From positions 1 through 43,381 of the forward strand of contig JBBQXF010000030.1 of assembly GCA_038209965.1 (NCBI GenBank): a stretch of 43,381 bases of DNA, given 5' to 3'. The notes under the pieces were generated by a model, which was not told the origin of the DNA, made no database searches, and was given only the letters and a program-made list of their open reading frames with translations. Every line of letters begins with the position of its first letter. Within the stretch, counting starts at the first letter, position 1. Source of the DNA: JALONO01 sp038209965 (GTDB lineage: Bacteria; Bacteroidota; Bacteroidia; Cytophagales; Thermoflexibacteraceae). This document shows positions 1-7,789 of this stretch, piece after piece. A program made the position numbers and the translations under genes.

Positions 1-1
1 C

Positions 2-124
2 CAAGTATTGCCCGATACCTTACAACGGTTCACCTACTCGGTAGTGGCCAAAGATGGTTCGACCGGGGAACTGGCCATTGGGTGGGAGAAGTTGAAAATT
101 AGCTTGGCTGTCACCGCAAAGTAG
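2..124 (+). CDS. C-terminal fragment of a DUF2911-type protein
   Basis: An open frame enters from the left edge and ends at TAG 122-124, giving the last 40 residues of a protein. The tail contains VVAKDGSTGELAIGWEKLKI, which resembles the C-terminal beta-strand segment of Bacteroidota DUF2911 proteins, small secreted proteins of unknown function that often end in a WEK-x-K strand. The start and any signal peptide lie outside the window. The next gene on the same strand begins 115 bases downstream. The family call rests on this short tail only, so it is moderate. Confidence 0.5.
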   Translation, partial: QVLPDTLQRFTYSVVAKDGSTGELAIGWEKLKISLAVTAK

Positions 125-239
125 CGGGTTGTATAGATCCGCTGGTCGGTGGTCCGTCGTTGTTGGATTGTTTTTATTGCCAAGTAACCATGTGCAGTAA
201 ATTTTTGTGTGATTCAGTACTTATTCAAAAACCAAACCG

Positions 240-2342
240 ATGAAAAAAGTTCTCCTCTCCATTTGCTTCATTTGCCAAGTGATCTGGGTCTATGGCCAAA
301 AGATCCAAGGATTTTCCCCGCAAGCGGCTCAACAACAGGCCCAGATGGAAAAAACATTCATGGGTCTCACTGATTTTGGTCGGTTTCGGATCCACTTGGA
401 GGCCATGACCAAAGAACCGCACGTGGTCGGATCGGCGGCCAATGACCGCGTGCGCGATTATATTGCCAAAGCTATGACCCAAGCGGGCTGGAAAACTGAA
501 ATCTTCCCTTACGATTTGTATATGCCCAAAGAGGCGGGCAGTTCGCTGGTTGAGTTGGTGCTGCCCGTGCGCAAACCGCTCAACCAACAAGAGGATTTAT
601 TGGCCGAAGATCCCTACTCGGCCCATCAAGGCTTGGGCAAGGGCTGGAATGCCTGGTCGGGGAGCGGCGATGTCACCGCTGAGGTGGTGTACGCCAACTA
701 TGGCCGCCGCGAAGATTTCGAGAAACTGAAAACCTTGGGGGTGAACCTCAAGGGCAAAATCGTGCTGGCCCGCTACGGTGGCAACTTCCGGGGCTACAAA
801 GCCAAGTTTGCCGAAGCTGCCGGGGCCGCCGGGCTGATCATTTACACCGATCCGGGCGATGCGGGCTACGTCAAGGGCCTGGTCTATCCCGAGGGCATTT
901 ATTACAGCGAAAGCTCCATCCAGCGGGGCTCGCTCTTGACGATGGACTTCACCGGCGACCCGCTCACCCCGTTCCAGCCGGCCTTGCCACTGGACAGCAA
1001 AACCAAGATCAACCGGATTGATCCGGCCAAAGCTGGTTTCCATACCATTCCCGTTACCCCAATCGGGTACGGAGCAGCCCAAGAAATTTTACAAAAAATG
1101 GCGGGCAAAGCGGTTCCCCAAGGCTGGCAGGGTGGATTGCCGTTCACCTATCGTTTGGAGGGAGGATCCGCACTCAAAGTTCGGCTGCAAGTGGAGCAAA
1201 AGAAGGGCTTTGTCCGGGCCAGCAATGTGGTGGGCACTTTGATCGGCAGCGAGTTCCCCGATGAATGGATCATTTTGGGCTGCCATTACGATGCTTGGTC
1301 TTTCGGTGCCACCGACCCCAACAGCGGCACCGCCCTGATGCTGAGCCTGACCGAAACTTTGGGCAAAATGGCCAAGGACGGGATCCGGCCCAAACGCTCC
1401 ATCAAAGTGGCCCACTGGGATGCCGAAGAGCACGGGGTGATCGGATCCACCGAGTGGGTGGAACAGATGAAAGCCGAACTGGGGGCCAAGGCCGTGGCCT
1501 ACATCAACCTCGACGCCGCCGTTTCTGGGCGCGATTTCGGGGCTTCCTCGGCGCCCAGCCTCAAACAGTTGATCATTGATGCCAGTAAAGAGGTCAATTA
1601 TCCCGATTCGGCCAAAACCCTTTATCAAGCTTGGACCGACAAGACCAAGGAGGCCAGCATTGGCAATTTGGGCGGCGGCTCGGATCACATTGCCTTTTAC
1701 ATGCACGTGGGTGTGCCTTCCATGAGCGTGGGCGCAAGCGGGCCAACGCTCTACCACACCAATTACGACGACCTGCATTTTTACCAAAAATTTGCTGACC
1801 CAAGTTTCAAAATGGGGGGCATGATGGAGCAGATGGTCGGCCTGATGAGCCTGCGCCTGGCCAATGCCACCGTGCTGCCCTACGATGTGAAACGGTATGC
1901 CACCGATTTGCGGGCACATTTCGACAAGGCCGAAAATGCCATTCGCCAATATGCCGCCCCCGGTACTTTTGCCGCTTTCAAAAAATCGGGCGAGGCCATT
2001 GCCCTGCTGACCAAAGAAAGTGAACTCTTTGACAAAAAACTGACCGAATCTTTGGACAACAGCACGTTGACCGCTCCCGAAGCAACCAAAATGAACCAAC
2101 AGCTATTGGCCCTCGAAAAAAGTTTTATTGATGACAAAGGGATGTATTTCGGGGCCTGGTACCGTTCCCTCTACGCCTCTTCGGATCCGTACAGCGGTTA
2201 TGCAGCGTGGGTGCTGCCCGGGATCCAGTATGAGATTGAAAACAAGGCGACCGACCGACTGGCCGAGTGGGACGACCGGTACGCCAGTGCCATTGGCTCG
2301 CTGACCCAAAAGATCAAGGAATTGGCCAACGCGGCGAAGTAG
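240..2342 (+). CDS. Secreted M28 zinc aminopeptidase, glutamate carboxypeptidase II-like
   Basis: A 700-residue exported metallopeptidase that probably trims peptides N- or C-terminally in the periplasm or outside the cell. It starts with a signal peptide (MKKVLLSICFICQVIWVYGQ). A PA (protease-associated) domain lies at about 140-245, the M28 catalytic domain at about 330-540, and a helical domain like the transferrin-receptor dimerisation domain at about 570-690. The co-catalytic zinc ligands can be placed at H349, D359, E397, D425 and H506, with E396 of the DAEEHG motif as general base; this is the full M28B set. Length and domain order match the glutamate carboxypeptidase II / PSMA-like branch. 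The substrate cannot be read from sequence. Start chosen at the ATG directly before the signal peptide. Confidence 0.93.
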   Translation: MKKVLLSICFICQVIWVYGQKIQGFSPQAAQQQAQMEKTFMGLTDFGRFRIHLEAMTKEPHVVGSAANDRVRDYIAKAMTQAGWKTEIFPYDLYMPKEAGSSLVELVLPVRKPLNQQEDLLAEDPYSAHQGLGKGWNAWSGSGDVTAEVVYANYGRREDFEKLKTLGVNLKGKIVLARYGGNFRGYKAKFAEAAGAAGLIIYTDPGDAGYVKGLVYPEGIYYSESSIQRGSLLTMDFTGDPLTPFQPALPLDSKTKINRIDPAKAGFHTIPVTPIGYGAAQEILQKMAGKAVPQGWQGGLPFTYRLEGGSALKVRLQVEQKKGFVRASNVVGTLIGSEFPDEWIILGCHYDAWSFGATDPNSGTALMLSLTETLGKMAKDGIRPKRSIKVAHWDAEEHGVIGSTEWVEQMKAELGAKAVAYINLDAAVSGRDFGASSAPSLKQLIIDASKEVNYPDSAKTLYQAWTDKTKEASIGNLGGGSDHIAFYMHVGVPSMSVGASGPTLYHTNYDDLHFYQKFADPSFKMGGMMEQMVGLMSLRLANATVLPYDVKRYATDLRAHFDKAENAIRQYAAPGTFAAFKKSGEAIALLTKESELFDKKLTESLDNSTLTAPEATKMNQQLLALEKSFIDDKGMYFGAWYRSLYASSDPYSGYAAWVLPGIQYEIENKATDRLAEWDDRYASAIGSLTQKIKELANAAK

Positions 2343-2447
2343 CCTGCTGTCCTTTTTATTGGTCAACAACCATTTCGTCAGGCTCTATCACTGCGAACGA
2401 ACACCGGCGTTTTTCAGTTGTCAAATGAAAATTAAAAAACCAAGCAA

Positions 2448-2792
2448 ATGGCCAAAGAAGACCGGAAGAAGCGGGACGGCGTGGTGTACAGCACCAACCC
2501 TGATTTTCAATATGAGAGTAGCGAGCCCGCTGAGCTGGCCACCTTGCCCGCCAATCAGCAGAAACTGACCGTCAAACTGGACAAAAAGGCCCGGGCGGGC
2601 AAAGTGGTGACGCTGGTGGAGGGTTTTGTGGGCACTGCCGCTGATTTGGAGACCCTGGGCAAACAGCTCAAAAACCAATGCGGTACTGGCGGCAGTGCCA
2701 AAGACAGTGAAATTATTGTTCAGGGCGATTTCAAGGCCCGGGTGGTGGAAATACTGATCAAACTGGGTTACAAGGCCAAGGCAGCGGGTTAA
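2448..2792 (+). CDS. yciH: SUI1/YciH family translation initiation factor
   Basis: A 114-residue protein of the eIF1/SUI1 family. In bacteria YciH binds near the 30S P site and affects start-codon fidelity; its role in this phylum is inferred. The N-terminal ~35 residues are a variable charged tail. The SUI1 fold follows, including VTLVEGF, LGKQLKNQCGTGGSAKD (the conserved basic loop) and EIIVQGDF, then a helix ending LIKLGYKAKAAG. The length is normal for bacterial members. It ends 4 bases before the stop codon of a convergent SUMF1-like gene remnant, and a second, broken copy of its 3' end lies at about 4259-4332. Confidence 0.9.
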   Translation: MAKEDRKKRDGVVYSTNPDFQYESSEPAELATLPANQQKLTVKLDKKARAGKVVTLVEGFVGTAADLETLGKQLKNQCGTGGSAKDSEIIVQGDFKARVVEILIKLGYKAKAAG

Positions 2793-2920
2793 AGCCCTAC
2801 AAATTATCCGGGGGGAGCTTGAAATACGCTTCCATTTCGGCCTTGGTCGGCTGCTTGATCGGGCTAACCACCCGGAAACCGACAAACGACGCATCGGTAA
2901 ACCACCATTCGCTTTGGGGT
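2740..2920. repeat. Direct repeat copy A: yciH 3' end plus SUMF1-like 3' end
   Basis: This block covers the last ~17 codons of yciH, a 4-base gap and the last ~41 codons (minus strand) of a SUMF1-like gene. It aligns by eye with 4259-4460, offset 1540 at the SUMF1 stop codon, with scattered substitutions and small indels. Both copies contain AAAGCCCTACAAAT and TCGGCTGNTTGATCGGGCTAA. Similarity stops at about 2920 (TTTGGGG), where the protease pseudogene begins. Confidence 0.85.
2797..2920 (-). pseudogene. 3' remnant of a second SUMF1-like gene
   Basis: Read on the minus strand, this stretch encodes a C-terminal tail ending LPPDNL and TAG at 2797-2799, nearly the same as the tail of the intact gene at 4337-5401 (LPPDDL). 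About 41 codons survive, including the TDASFVGFRVVSP region; the first ~310 residues of the family are missing. The similarity breaks off at about 2920, where protease-like sequence on the other strand takes over. It is a non-functional leftover of a duplication. Confidence 0.8.
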
Positions 2921-4154
2921 AGCCTTTGATCTTGATGTCCGCTTGGGCCCCGCCAACCTCCCCCTGCGCGCCAAGGGTGGCACCACCCGCCACCTCGTAA
3001 TCTGATCCCCCGGGGCCTTCCACCTCAACCTCGGCTTTGCCGAATTCAAGCTCTCGCCAAACGCCATCGTAAAGTTCTACAATGCCGACAGCAGCATGGT
3101 GGTGGGCCCGTTTGGCCTGCGGGAGCTGGGTGGCCAGCCCGAGACCTTTGCCACCGACCTGGTGCTGGGCGACGTGTTTGTGCTGGAACTGTGGGAACTA
3201 GACGGGGAAGCGGGCCAGAGCCGCCTGCACCTGGTCAAGGCGGTTCACGGCTACCGCGACTAGTACGCCGACCTGCGCGGCGGACTGGCCCGCGGCCGCA
3301 CCGATGCGGGTTTTGGCGCCTCGCTCCCCTGCCAGCGCGACCTGATCTGCGAGCCCCAGTGGCTTAACCACGGGTGGGCGGTTGGAATGCTGATCAACAT
3401 TGACAATCGCGGCTCGGGGGTAATGGTGAACACCAACAACTACAACTATCGGCGTTTTTTCTTGACCGCTGCGCACAACTTACCTGCCGTTAAAACTCCA
3501 GTAATTGATGATCGGACTGGCAATTTGGCCAATGGCAACGCCGATCAAGCACTCTTGGAATTGAAGCCCGCTGCCGGGGAGGGCCCCAACAATGGTTTTG
3601 TGTTTGGCACCCTGCGGGCCAACGATGTGTACTTCGCGGGCTGGGATCGATCCCTGACCGGGCGCAACGGGGGCTTTGGCATCCACCACCCCAAGGGCAA
3701 TGTTCAGAAAATTTCTGCCCAGTCCCGGGTATCGGTGGCGGGCAACAAAAACTATTGGGACGTTATTTTTGACGCCGGGGCCATCACCGAAGTGGGCTCC
3801 TCCGGCTCGCCCCTGTTCAACTCGGCGGGGCGGGTGATCGGCCACTTAAGTCTGGGTTTTACAAACCCTACCTGCGATTCCAACCAATTGAACATCTATG
3901 GTGGTTTTGATGTAGCTTGGGGGGAGCGCAACGTGACCCTGGTCGAAAGCACCCTGTAGTACTGGCTCCGGGCCGACAACTGCATGACCGACGATCAGAC
4001 CATGCTGACCCGGGCGGGGGACATCGTAACCAATCCCCCCAATATTCCCGATGTCAACCTGCTCACCGTCTCGGGGGCGGGCTTCACCATGTGCCGGAAC
4101 CAACCCATTGCACAAATTAGTGATCGTCAGCCAGGATGGCCGCTGAGCAACTAG
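2913..4154 (+). pseudogene. Degenerate lysyl-endopeptidase-like S1 serine protease
   Basis: One reading frame runs from about 2913 to TAG 4152-4154 and is interrupted by TGA 3003-3005, TAG 3261-3263 and TAG 3957-3959, with no frameshift needed. The first part (FDLDVRLGPANLP, SPGAFHLNLGFAEFKL) matches the N-terminal beta domain of secreted trypsin/lysyl-endopeptidase proteins. The protease part keeps the triad contexts: FLTAAHN (His), ADQALLEL (Asp) and GSSGSPLFN (Ser), plus YFAGWDRS and GIHHPKGNVQKIS. The segment between His and Asp is much shorter than usual and the Cys normally after the His is Asn, which suggests an internal deletion. There is no signal peptide: the 5' end is replaced by the SUMF1-like remnant. 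The middle portion (3387-3959) is open and could be miscalled as an intact gene of 190 residues. Confidence 0.8.
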
Positions 4155-4174
4155 GGAAAGGCTTTCCCCTCCCA

Positions 4175-4226
4175 AAATAAACATTGCCCCAGTTTGAGGT
4201 TTGCTCAACTGGGGCAATGTTTATTT
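4175..4226 (+). terminator. Strong hairpin terminator after the protease pseudogene
   Basis: A perfect 20-bp stem (AAATAAACATTGCCCCAGTT and its complement) is extended by GAG/CTC after a one-base bulge, with a short loop around 4199-4203. The A-rich left foot and T-rich right foot let it terminate in both directions. It lies 20 bases after the last stop of the pseudogene and about 110 bases beyond the end of the convergent SUMF1-like gene. Confidence 0.75.
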
Positions 4227-4258
4227 CTCCCCCCCAACGTCCAATATTGTCCCACTAG

Positions 4259-4332
4259 GCTGGATAAAAAGGCCGCATCGGGGAAGTGCTCACCAAACTG
4301 GGCTACAAAGGGCCAAGGAATAAGGCGGATAA
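4259..4332 (+). pseudogene. 3' remnant of a second yciH gene
   Basis: The segment encodes EVLTKLGYK, matching EILIKLGYK near the C-terminus of the intact YciH at 2448-2792. A TAA near 4262 replaces the GDF codons, and an extra base after LGYK shifts the frame; with that base removed it ends in TAA 4330-4332 like the parent. Only about the last 22 codons remain. It sits 4 bases from the stop of the intact SUMF1-like gene, the same geometry as in the first copy. Confidence 0.7.
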
Positions 4333-4460
4333 AGCCCTACAAATCATCCGGGGGAAGTTTGAAATATTCTTCCATTTCGGCTTTGGTCGGCTGTTTGATC
4401 GGGCTAATGACCCGAAAACCGACGAAGGAGGCATCCGTGAACCACCATTCACTTTTGGGG
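4259..4460. repeat. Direct repeat copy B: yciH 3' remnant plus 3' end of intact SUMF1-like gene
   Basis: The second copy of the repeat at 2740-2920. It keeps the convergent yciH/SUMF1 junction, with the yciH side degraded and the SUMF1 side intact. Together the two copies bracket about 1.3 kb holding the protease pseudogene and the 4175-4226 hairpin. Confidence 0.85.
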
Positions 4461-5401
4461 ATTTGGGGGTCGCGCTGCTTCCAGTCGGGGCGGGATCCGC
4501 GCCGGGCCGCAGTCCGCAGCCGGTCAGCATCATCGTCCCAGGTGCCACCGCGCACCGCAATGGGGTATAGCTCCTTGGTGGGGGCATAGCTGTTCACTGT
4601 CTTTTGTCCGGCCAATGTTTGGTAACGATCGGTAGAGTATTGGTCCATCACCCACTCGGCCACATTGCCGTGCATATCGAAAAGCCCAAAAGGATTCGGT
4701 TTTTTCTGGCCCACTTTTTTGTATGTGCCATTGCTATTGTCATAAAACCAGCCGTGATCGGGCAGTTGGGCCGGGTCATCGCCAAAACTATAGGCGGTGG
4801 TTGCTCCGCCCCGGCAAGCGAATTCCCATTCTGCCTCAGTGGGCAGGCGGTAGAATCGCCCCGTTTTGGCCGTGAGCCAGCGGCAAAATTGCAGGGCGGC
4901 GTATTGGGTGATATTGATGGCCGGGTAGCCTTGGCGGCCCATCCCAAAACTCATGTCCACGTAGGGCTGGCTGGGCAGGGCCACGGCATCCACTATTTTG
5001 TTGCCCGGAAATTCGCCATTCATAAAATTGGGGTCGTTGCTGCCGTTGCTGTCTTTGTTGACAAAAGCATCGTACAATTCCCAAATGGTCTCATATTTGG
5101 CCATGTAAAATGGTTCCACCGTAATTTTTACCTGTGGTCCTTCGTCGTCGCGGCGTTTGGCCTCGGTGGCCGGGCTGCCCAACTGGAACACCCCGCCCGC
5201 AATGGGCATCATGTCAAACTGGAGGCTGAGGCCGGGGAGCACTTCGGTATAAGCTTTCATGGCCACTGGGGCCGATTTTTTCACTTGGCCGGGGGCATCG
5301 GCTTTGCCCTTGGCTTTACCCTTTCCCTTGTTTTGGGCCGTAACCCCGGTGGCCAGTAAACTAATGACACCCGCCAATATTATCGCTCGCAAATCAAACA
5401 T
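4337..5401 (-). CDS. Secreted SUMF1/FGE-sulfatase-fold protein, probably non-catalytic
   Basis: A 354-residue exported protein of the formylglycine-generating-enzyme fold. A signal peptide (MFDLRAIILAGVISLLATGV..AQ) is followed by a Lys/Gly/Ala-rich linker and a SUMF1 domain from about 60 to 340, with GGVFQLGS, MAKYETIWELYDAF, YRLPTEAEWEFACRGG, NPFGLFDMHGNVAEWVMD, AVRGGTWDDDADRLRTAAR and VGFRV. In true aerobic FGE the segment after RGGS/T carries the two copper-binding cysteines; here it is WDDDADRLR, with none. It is therefore unlikely to make formylglycine and may be a structural or binding protein, as proposed for other secreted SUMF1 proteins such as GldK. ATG 5401 is preferred to an in-frame TTG at 5407. 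It has its own leader beyond the lysS terminator. A broken paralogue tail lies at 2797-2920. Confidence 0.88.
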   Translation of the reverse strand: MFDLRAIILAGVISLLATGVTAQNKGKGKAKGKADAPGQVKKSAPVAMKAYTEVLPGLSLQFDMMPIAGGVFQLGSPATEAKRRDDEGPQVKITVEPFYMAKYETIWELYDAFVNKDSNGSNDPNFMNGEFPGNKIVDAVALPSQPYVDMSFGMGRQGYPAINITQYAALQFCRWLTAKTGRFYRLPTEAEWEFACRGGATTAYSFGDDPAQLPDHGWFYDNSNGTYKKVGQKKPNPFGLFDMHGNVAEWVMDQYSTDRYQTLAGQKTVNSYAPTKELYPIAVRGGTWDDDADRLRTAARRGSRPDWKQRDPQIPKSEWWFTDASFVGFRVISPIKQPTKAEMEEYFKLPPDDL

Positions 5402-5447
5402 GATCAATCTTTTTTTGGGTTTACCTTATTGAATGAGCTAAAGTAAC

Positions 5448-5489
5448 CAAAACCGGCCAAAACTTGGGCGAAAGTTTTGGCCGGTTTTG
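5448..5489 (-). terminator. Hairpin terminator downstream of lysS
   Basis: A perfect 18-bp inverted repeat (CAAAACCGGCCAAAACTT) with a 6-base loop at 5466-5471, placed 22 bases beyond the lysS stop codon. The arms end in four T residues on the minus strand. It separates lysS from the SUMF1-like gene downstream. Confidence 0.75.
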
Positions 5490-5511
5490 CAATGGTGACC
5501 GAGTGCGGGCC

Positions 5512-7254
5512 TTATTTCAGCCACGCCTCGATCTCTTCCTTGGTGACAGCCGCCACACCATTGAGTTTCATCTTTTTGCGCATCCCCCCAACGTCGTTTA
5601 GCAGCTTGCCCACAGAGGCCTGTTTGAGTTCGGCGATGGTCAAATACCCCAATTTTTGCAAAATGGGCACCAGTTCTTCGCGCACCCCAATGGCCAAATA
5701 CTCGCCCACTGGGGCTTGTTTGTCTTCGTTTTTGGCTTCGGGGCGCATCTGGGGGAAAAAGAGTACGTCTTGGATCGAGGCTTGGTTGGTCATGATCATG
5801 GCCAGGCGGTCGATCCCAATCCCGATGCCCGAGGTGGGGGGCATGCCGTATTCTAGGGCGCGGAGGAAATCTTCATCCATGGCCATGGCTTCTTGATCGC
5901 CGCGTTCGGCCAGCCGGAGCTGATCCTCAAACCGCTCCCGCTGATCGATCGGATCGTTCAGCTCGGAGTAGGCATTGCAGATTTCTTTGCTGTTGCAAAT
6001 GGCCTCAAACCGCTCGACCAAGCCTGGCTTGCTGCGGTGCTTCTTGGTCAGGGGTGACATTTCCACCGGGTAATCGGTGATAAAAGTCGGCTGGATCAAA
6101 TGAGGCTCCACTTTTTCGCCAAATATTTCATCAATAATTTTGGCTTTGCCCATTGTTTCGTCCACTTTGATGTACATGTGCTGGGCGGCAGTGCGCAAAG
6201 CTGCCTCGTCCATCTCGGCAATATCCACTCCGGTAAAGGATTGGATGGCCTCGGCCATGGTGTAGCGTTTCCAAGGGGACTTGAAATCGATCACATTGCT
6301 GCCCACTTGCACTTGGGTAGTTCCATGTAGATCCACGGCGATTTTCTCTACCATAGTTTCGGTCAACTCCATCATCCAGTTGTAGTCTTTGTAGGCCACG
6401 TAGAGTTCCATCATGGTAAACTCGGGATTGTGGAAACGGCTCATTCCCTCGTTGCGGAAATCCTTGGCAAACTCGAATACCCCGTCGTAGCCACCCACAA
6501 TCAACCGCTTGAGGTACAGTTCGTTGGCAATCCGAAGGTAGAGCGCCATATCGAGCGTATTGTGGTGGGTTTTGAACGGCCGGGCGGCGGCCCCCCCGTG
6601 GATGGGTTGGAGAATGGGCGTTTCCACCTCGAGGTAGCCCCGCTCACTCAGAAAGCCCCGCATGGAATTGATCAGCCGCGAGCGTTTGACGAACACTTCG
6701 CGCACTGCCGGGTTGACGATCAGATCCACATAGCGTTGGCGATAGCGTTGCTCGGCATCGGCGAAGGCATCGTAGGTGGTGGTATTGCCCTGCTCATCAG
6801 TAGTGGTCTTGACCACGGGCAGTGGGTGCAAGGATTTGGTCAACAATTTGAATTCTTGGACATGGACGGTGATTTCGCCCATTTGCGTGGTAAAAACAAA
6901 GCCTTTTACCCCAATGATATCGCCAATGTCCAATAATTTTTTAAACACGGTATTGTAAAGTGTTTTGTCTTCGCCCGGACAAATATCGTCGCGGCGGAAA
7001 TACAATTGGATGCGCCCAGTGGCATCTTGTAGCTCGGCAAAGGAGGCACTGCCCTGGATGCGGAAGCCCATCAACCGCCCGGCAATGGAAATATCCTTGT
7101 AGTCGGTTTTAAACCGTTCATAATTTTGGTGGATGTCGTGCGCGTGGGCGTTCACCTCAAACAGGGCGGCCGGGTAGGGATCGATCCCCAGGCGCAGGAG
7201 TTCTTCCCGCTTTTGGCGGCGCAATAGCTCTTGCTCGCTCAATGAATGTTGCAT
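5512..7254 (-). CDS. lysS: Lysyl-tRNA synthetase, class II
   Basis: Charges tRNA-Lys with lysine in the cytosol. The 580-residue protein has an N-terminal OB-fold anticodon-binding domain (about 50-165, with GRLMGFRIQGSASFAELQD) and a class II catalytic core with motif 2 (FRNEGMSRFHNPEFTMMELY) and motif 3 (GIGIGIDRLAMIMT). After the usual end of the enzyme (FFPQMRPE) there is a tail of about 75 residues (REELVPILQKLGYLTIAELK, then DVGGMRKKMKLNG), like a small helix-hairpin-helix domain; I recall similar tails on other Bacteroidota LysS. The open frame extends 18 codons upstream, but ATG 7254 (MQHSLSEQELL) fits the family start. Monocistronic, with the hairpin at 5448-5489 as its end. Confidence 0.96.
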   Translation of the reverse strand: MQHSLSEQELLRRQKREELLRLGIDPYPAALFEVNAHAHDIHQNYERFKTDYKDISIAGRLMGFRIQGSASFAELQDATGRIQLYFRRDDICPGEDKTLYNTVFKKLLDIGDIIGVKGFVFTTQMGEITVHVQEFKLLTKSLHPLPVVKTTTDEQGNTTTYDAFADAEQRYRQRYVDLIVNPAVREVFVKRSRLINSMRGFLSERGYLEVETPILQPIHGGAAARPFKTHHNTLDMALYLRIANELYLKRLIVGGYDGVFEFAKDFRNEGMSRFHNPEFTMMELYVAYKDYNWMMELTETMVEKIAVDLHGTTQVQVGSNVIDFKSPWKRYTMAEAIQSFTGVDIAEMDEAALRTAAQHMYIKVDETMGKAKIIDEIFGEKVEPHLIQPTFITDYPVEMSPLTKKHRSKPGLVERFEAICNSKEICNAYSELNDPIDQRERFEDQLRLAERGDQEAMAMDEDFLRALEYGMPPTSGIGIGIDRLAMIMTNQASIQDVLFFPQMRPEAKNEDKQAPVGEYLAIGVREELVPILQKLGYLTIAELKQASVGKLLNDVGGMRKKMKLNGVAAVTKEEIEAWLK

Positions 7255-7789
7255 AATTGAATGGAATAAAGTGGCTGCCCCATGATAAAAGGTGCAAAAA
7301 ACAGCCATTGTAGAACGGTACTATTTTCAAATTGGTTTTGTATTTGGGTTATTGGCTGACTTGGGGTCTTATCGCAGCCCCAAGACTTGCCTGCTCCCAA
7401 CGCCGCACTTTGTCCAAATCGCTGAGAATGCGTATTATCAATTTTAAAGGTTTTTTCACCATTTTGATTTACTTTTTGGCAAGAAAACAATTTCATCCTT
7501 TGCTGCGCCCAAAACGGAACGCTCGGCAAATTCGTGGGTGGCAATGCGGCAACGGTTTTATTGATCGTGCCCAGCCCTTTAGGTTCCGCCCCATTTTACC
7601 TTGTAATCGCCCAAAGCTGAAAACGAAAGGCATTGAATTTTGGCTTTTCCAATTACTAAATGCGCATCAGCCCAACAAAAGTACTGTTTCATTTGATCTT
7701 AGACCAACCAATCAAGCAAAAGCTGCCCTTTGGCCCATTAACGGACAGCTTTCAAATCCATGGTAAGGCGATCGTGAGGCACCTGCCCT
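7255..7789. other. Intergenic region, no gene recognised
   Basis: This 535-base stretch lies between the lysS start and the end of the DUF3089 gene. Frames of 144 residues on plus (7332-7766) and 101 on minus have no recognisable domain and unnatural composition, so I do not call them. It presumably holds the lysS promoter, but no TAnnTTTG box was found close to the lysS start. Confidence 0.5.

Noticed and set aside
1089..2099. 336-residue minus-strand frame inside the M28 peptidase gene
   Set aside because: Shadow frame of a GC-rich coding region, rich in His, Gly and Gln without domain resemblance.
3387..3959. A 190-residue open frame as an independent intact gene
   Set aside because: The same frame continues with protease homology on both sides of its bounding TAG codons and it lacks a signal peptide and N-terminal domain, so it is the middle of a pseudogene.
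3261..4154. Programmed TAG readthrough (pyrrolysine-like recoding) in the protease frame
   Set aside because: One of the three stops is TGA, the flanks are duplication scars, and no recoding machinery is visible; decay explains it better.
2740..4460. Transposon insertion with target-site duplication
   Set aside because: No transposase or terminal inverted repeats; the ~180-base repeat is far too long and diverged for a target duplication.
7332..7766. 144-residue plus-strand frame as a gene
   Set aside because: No family resemblance, no start signal, irregular composition with many rare residues.
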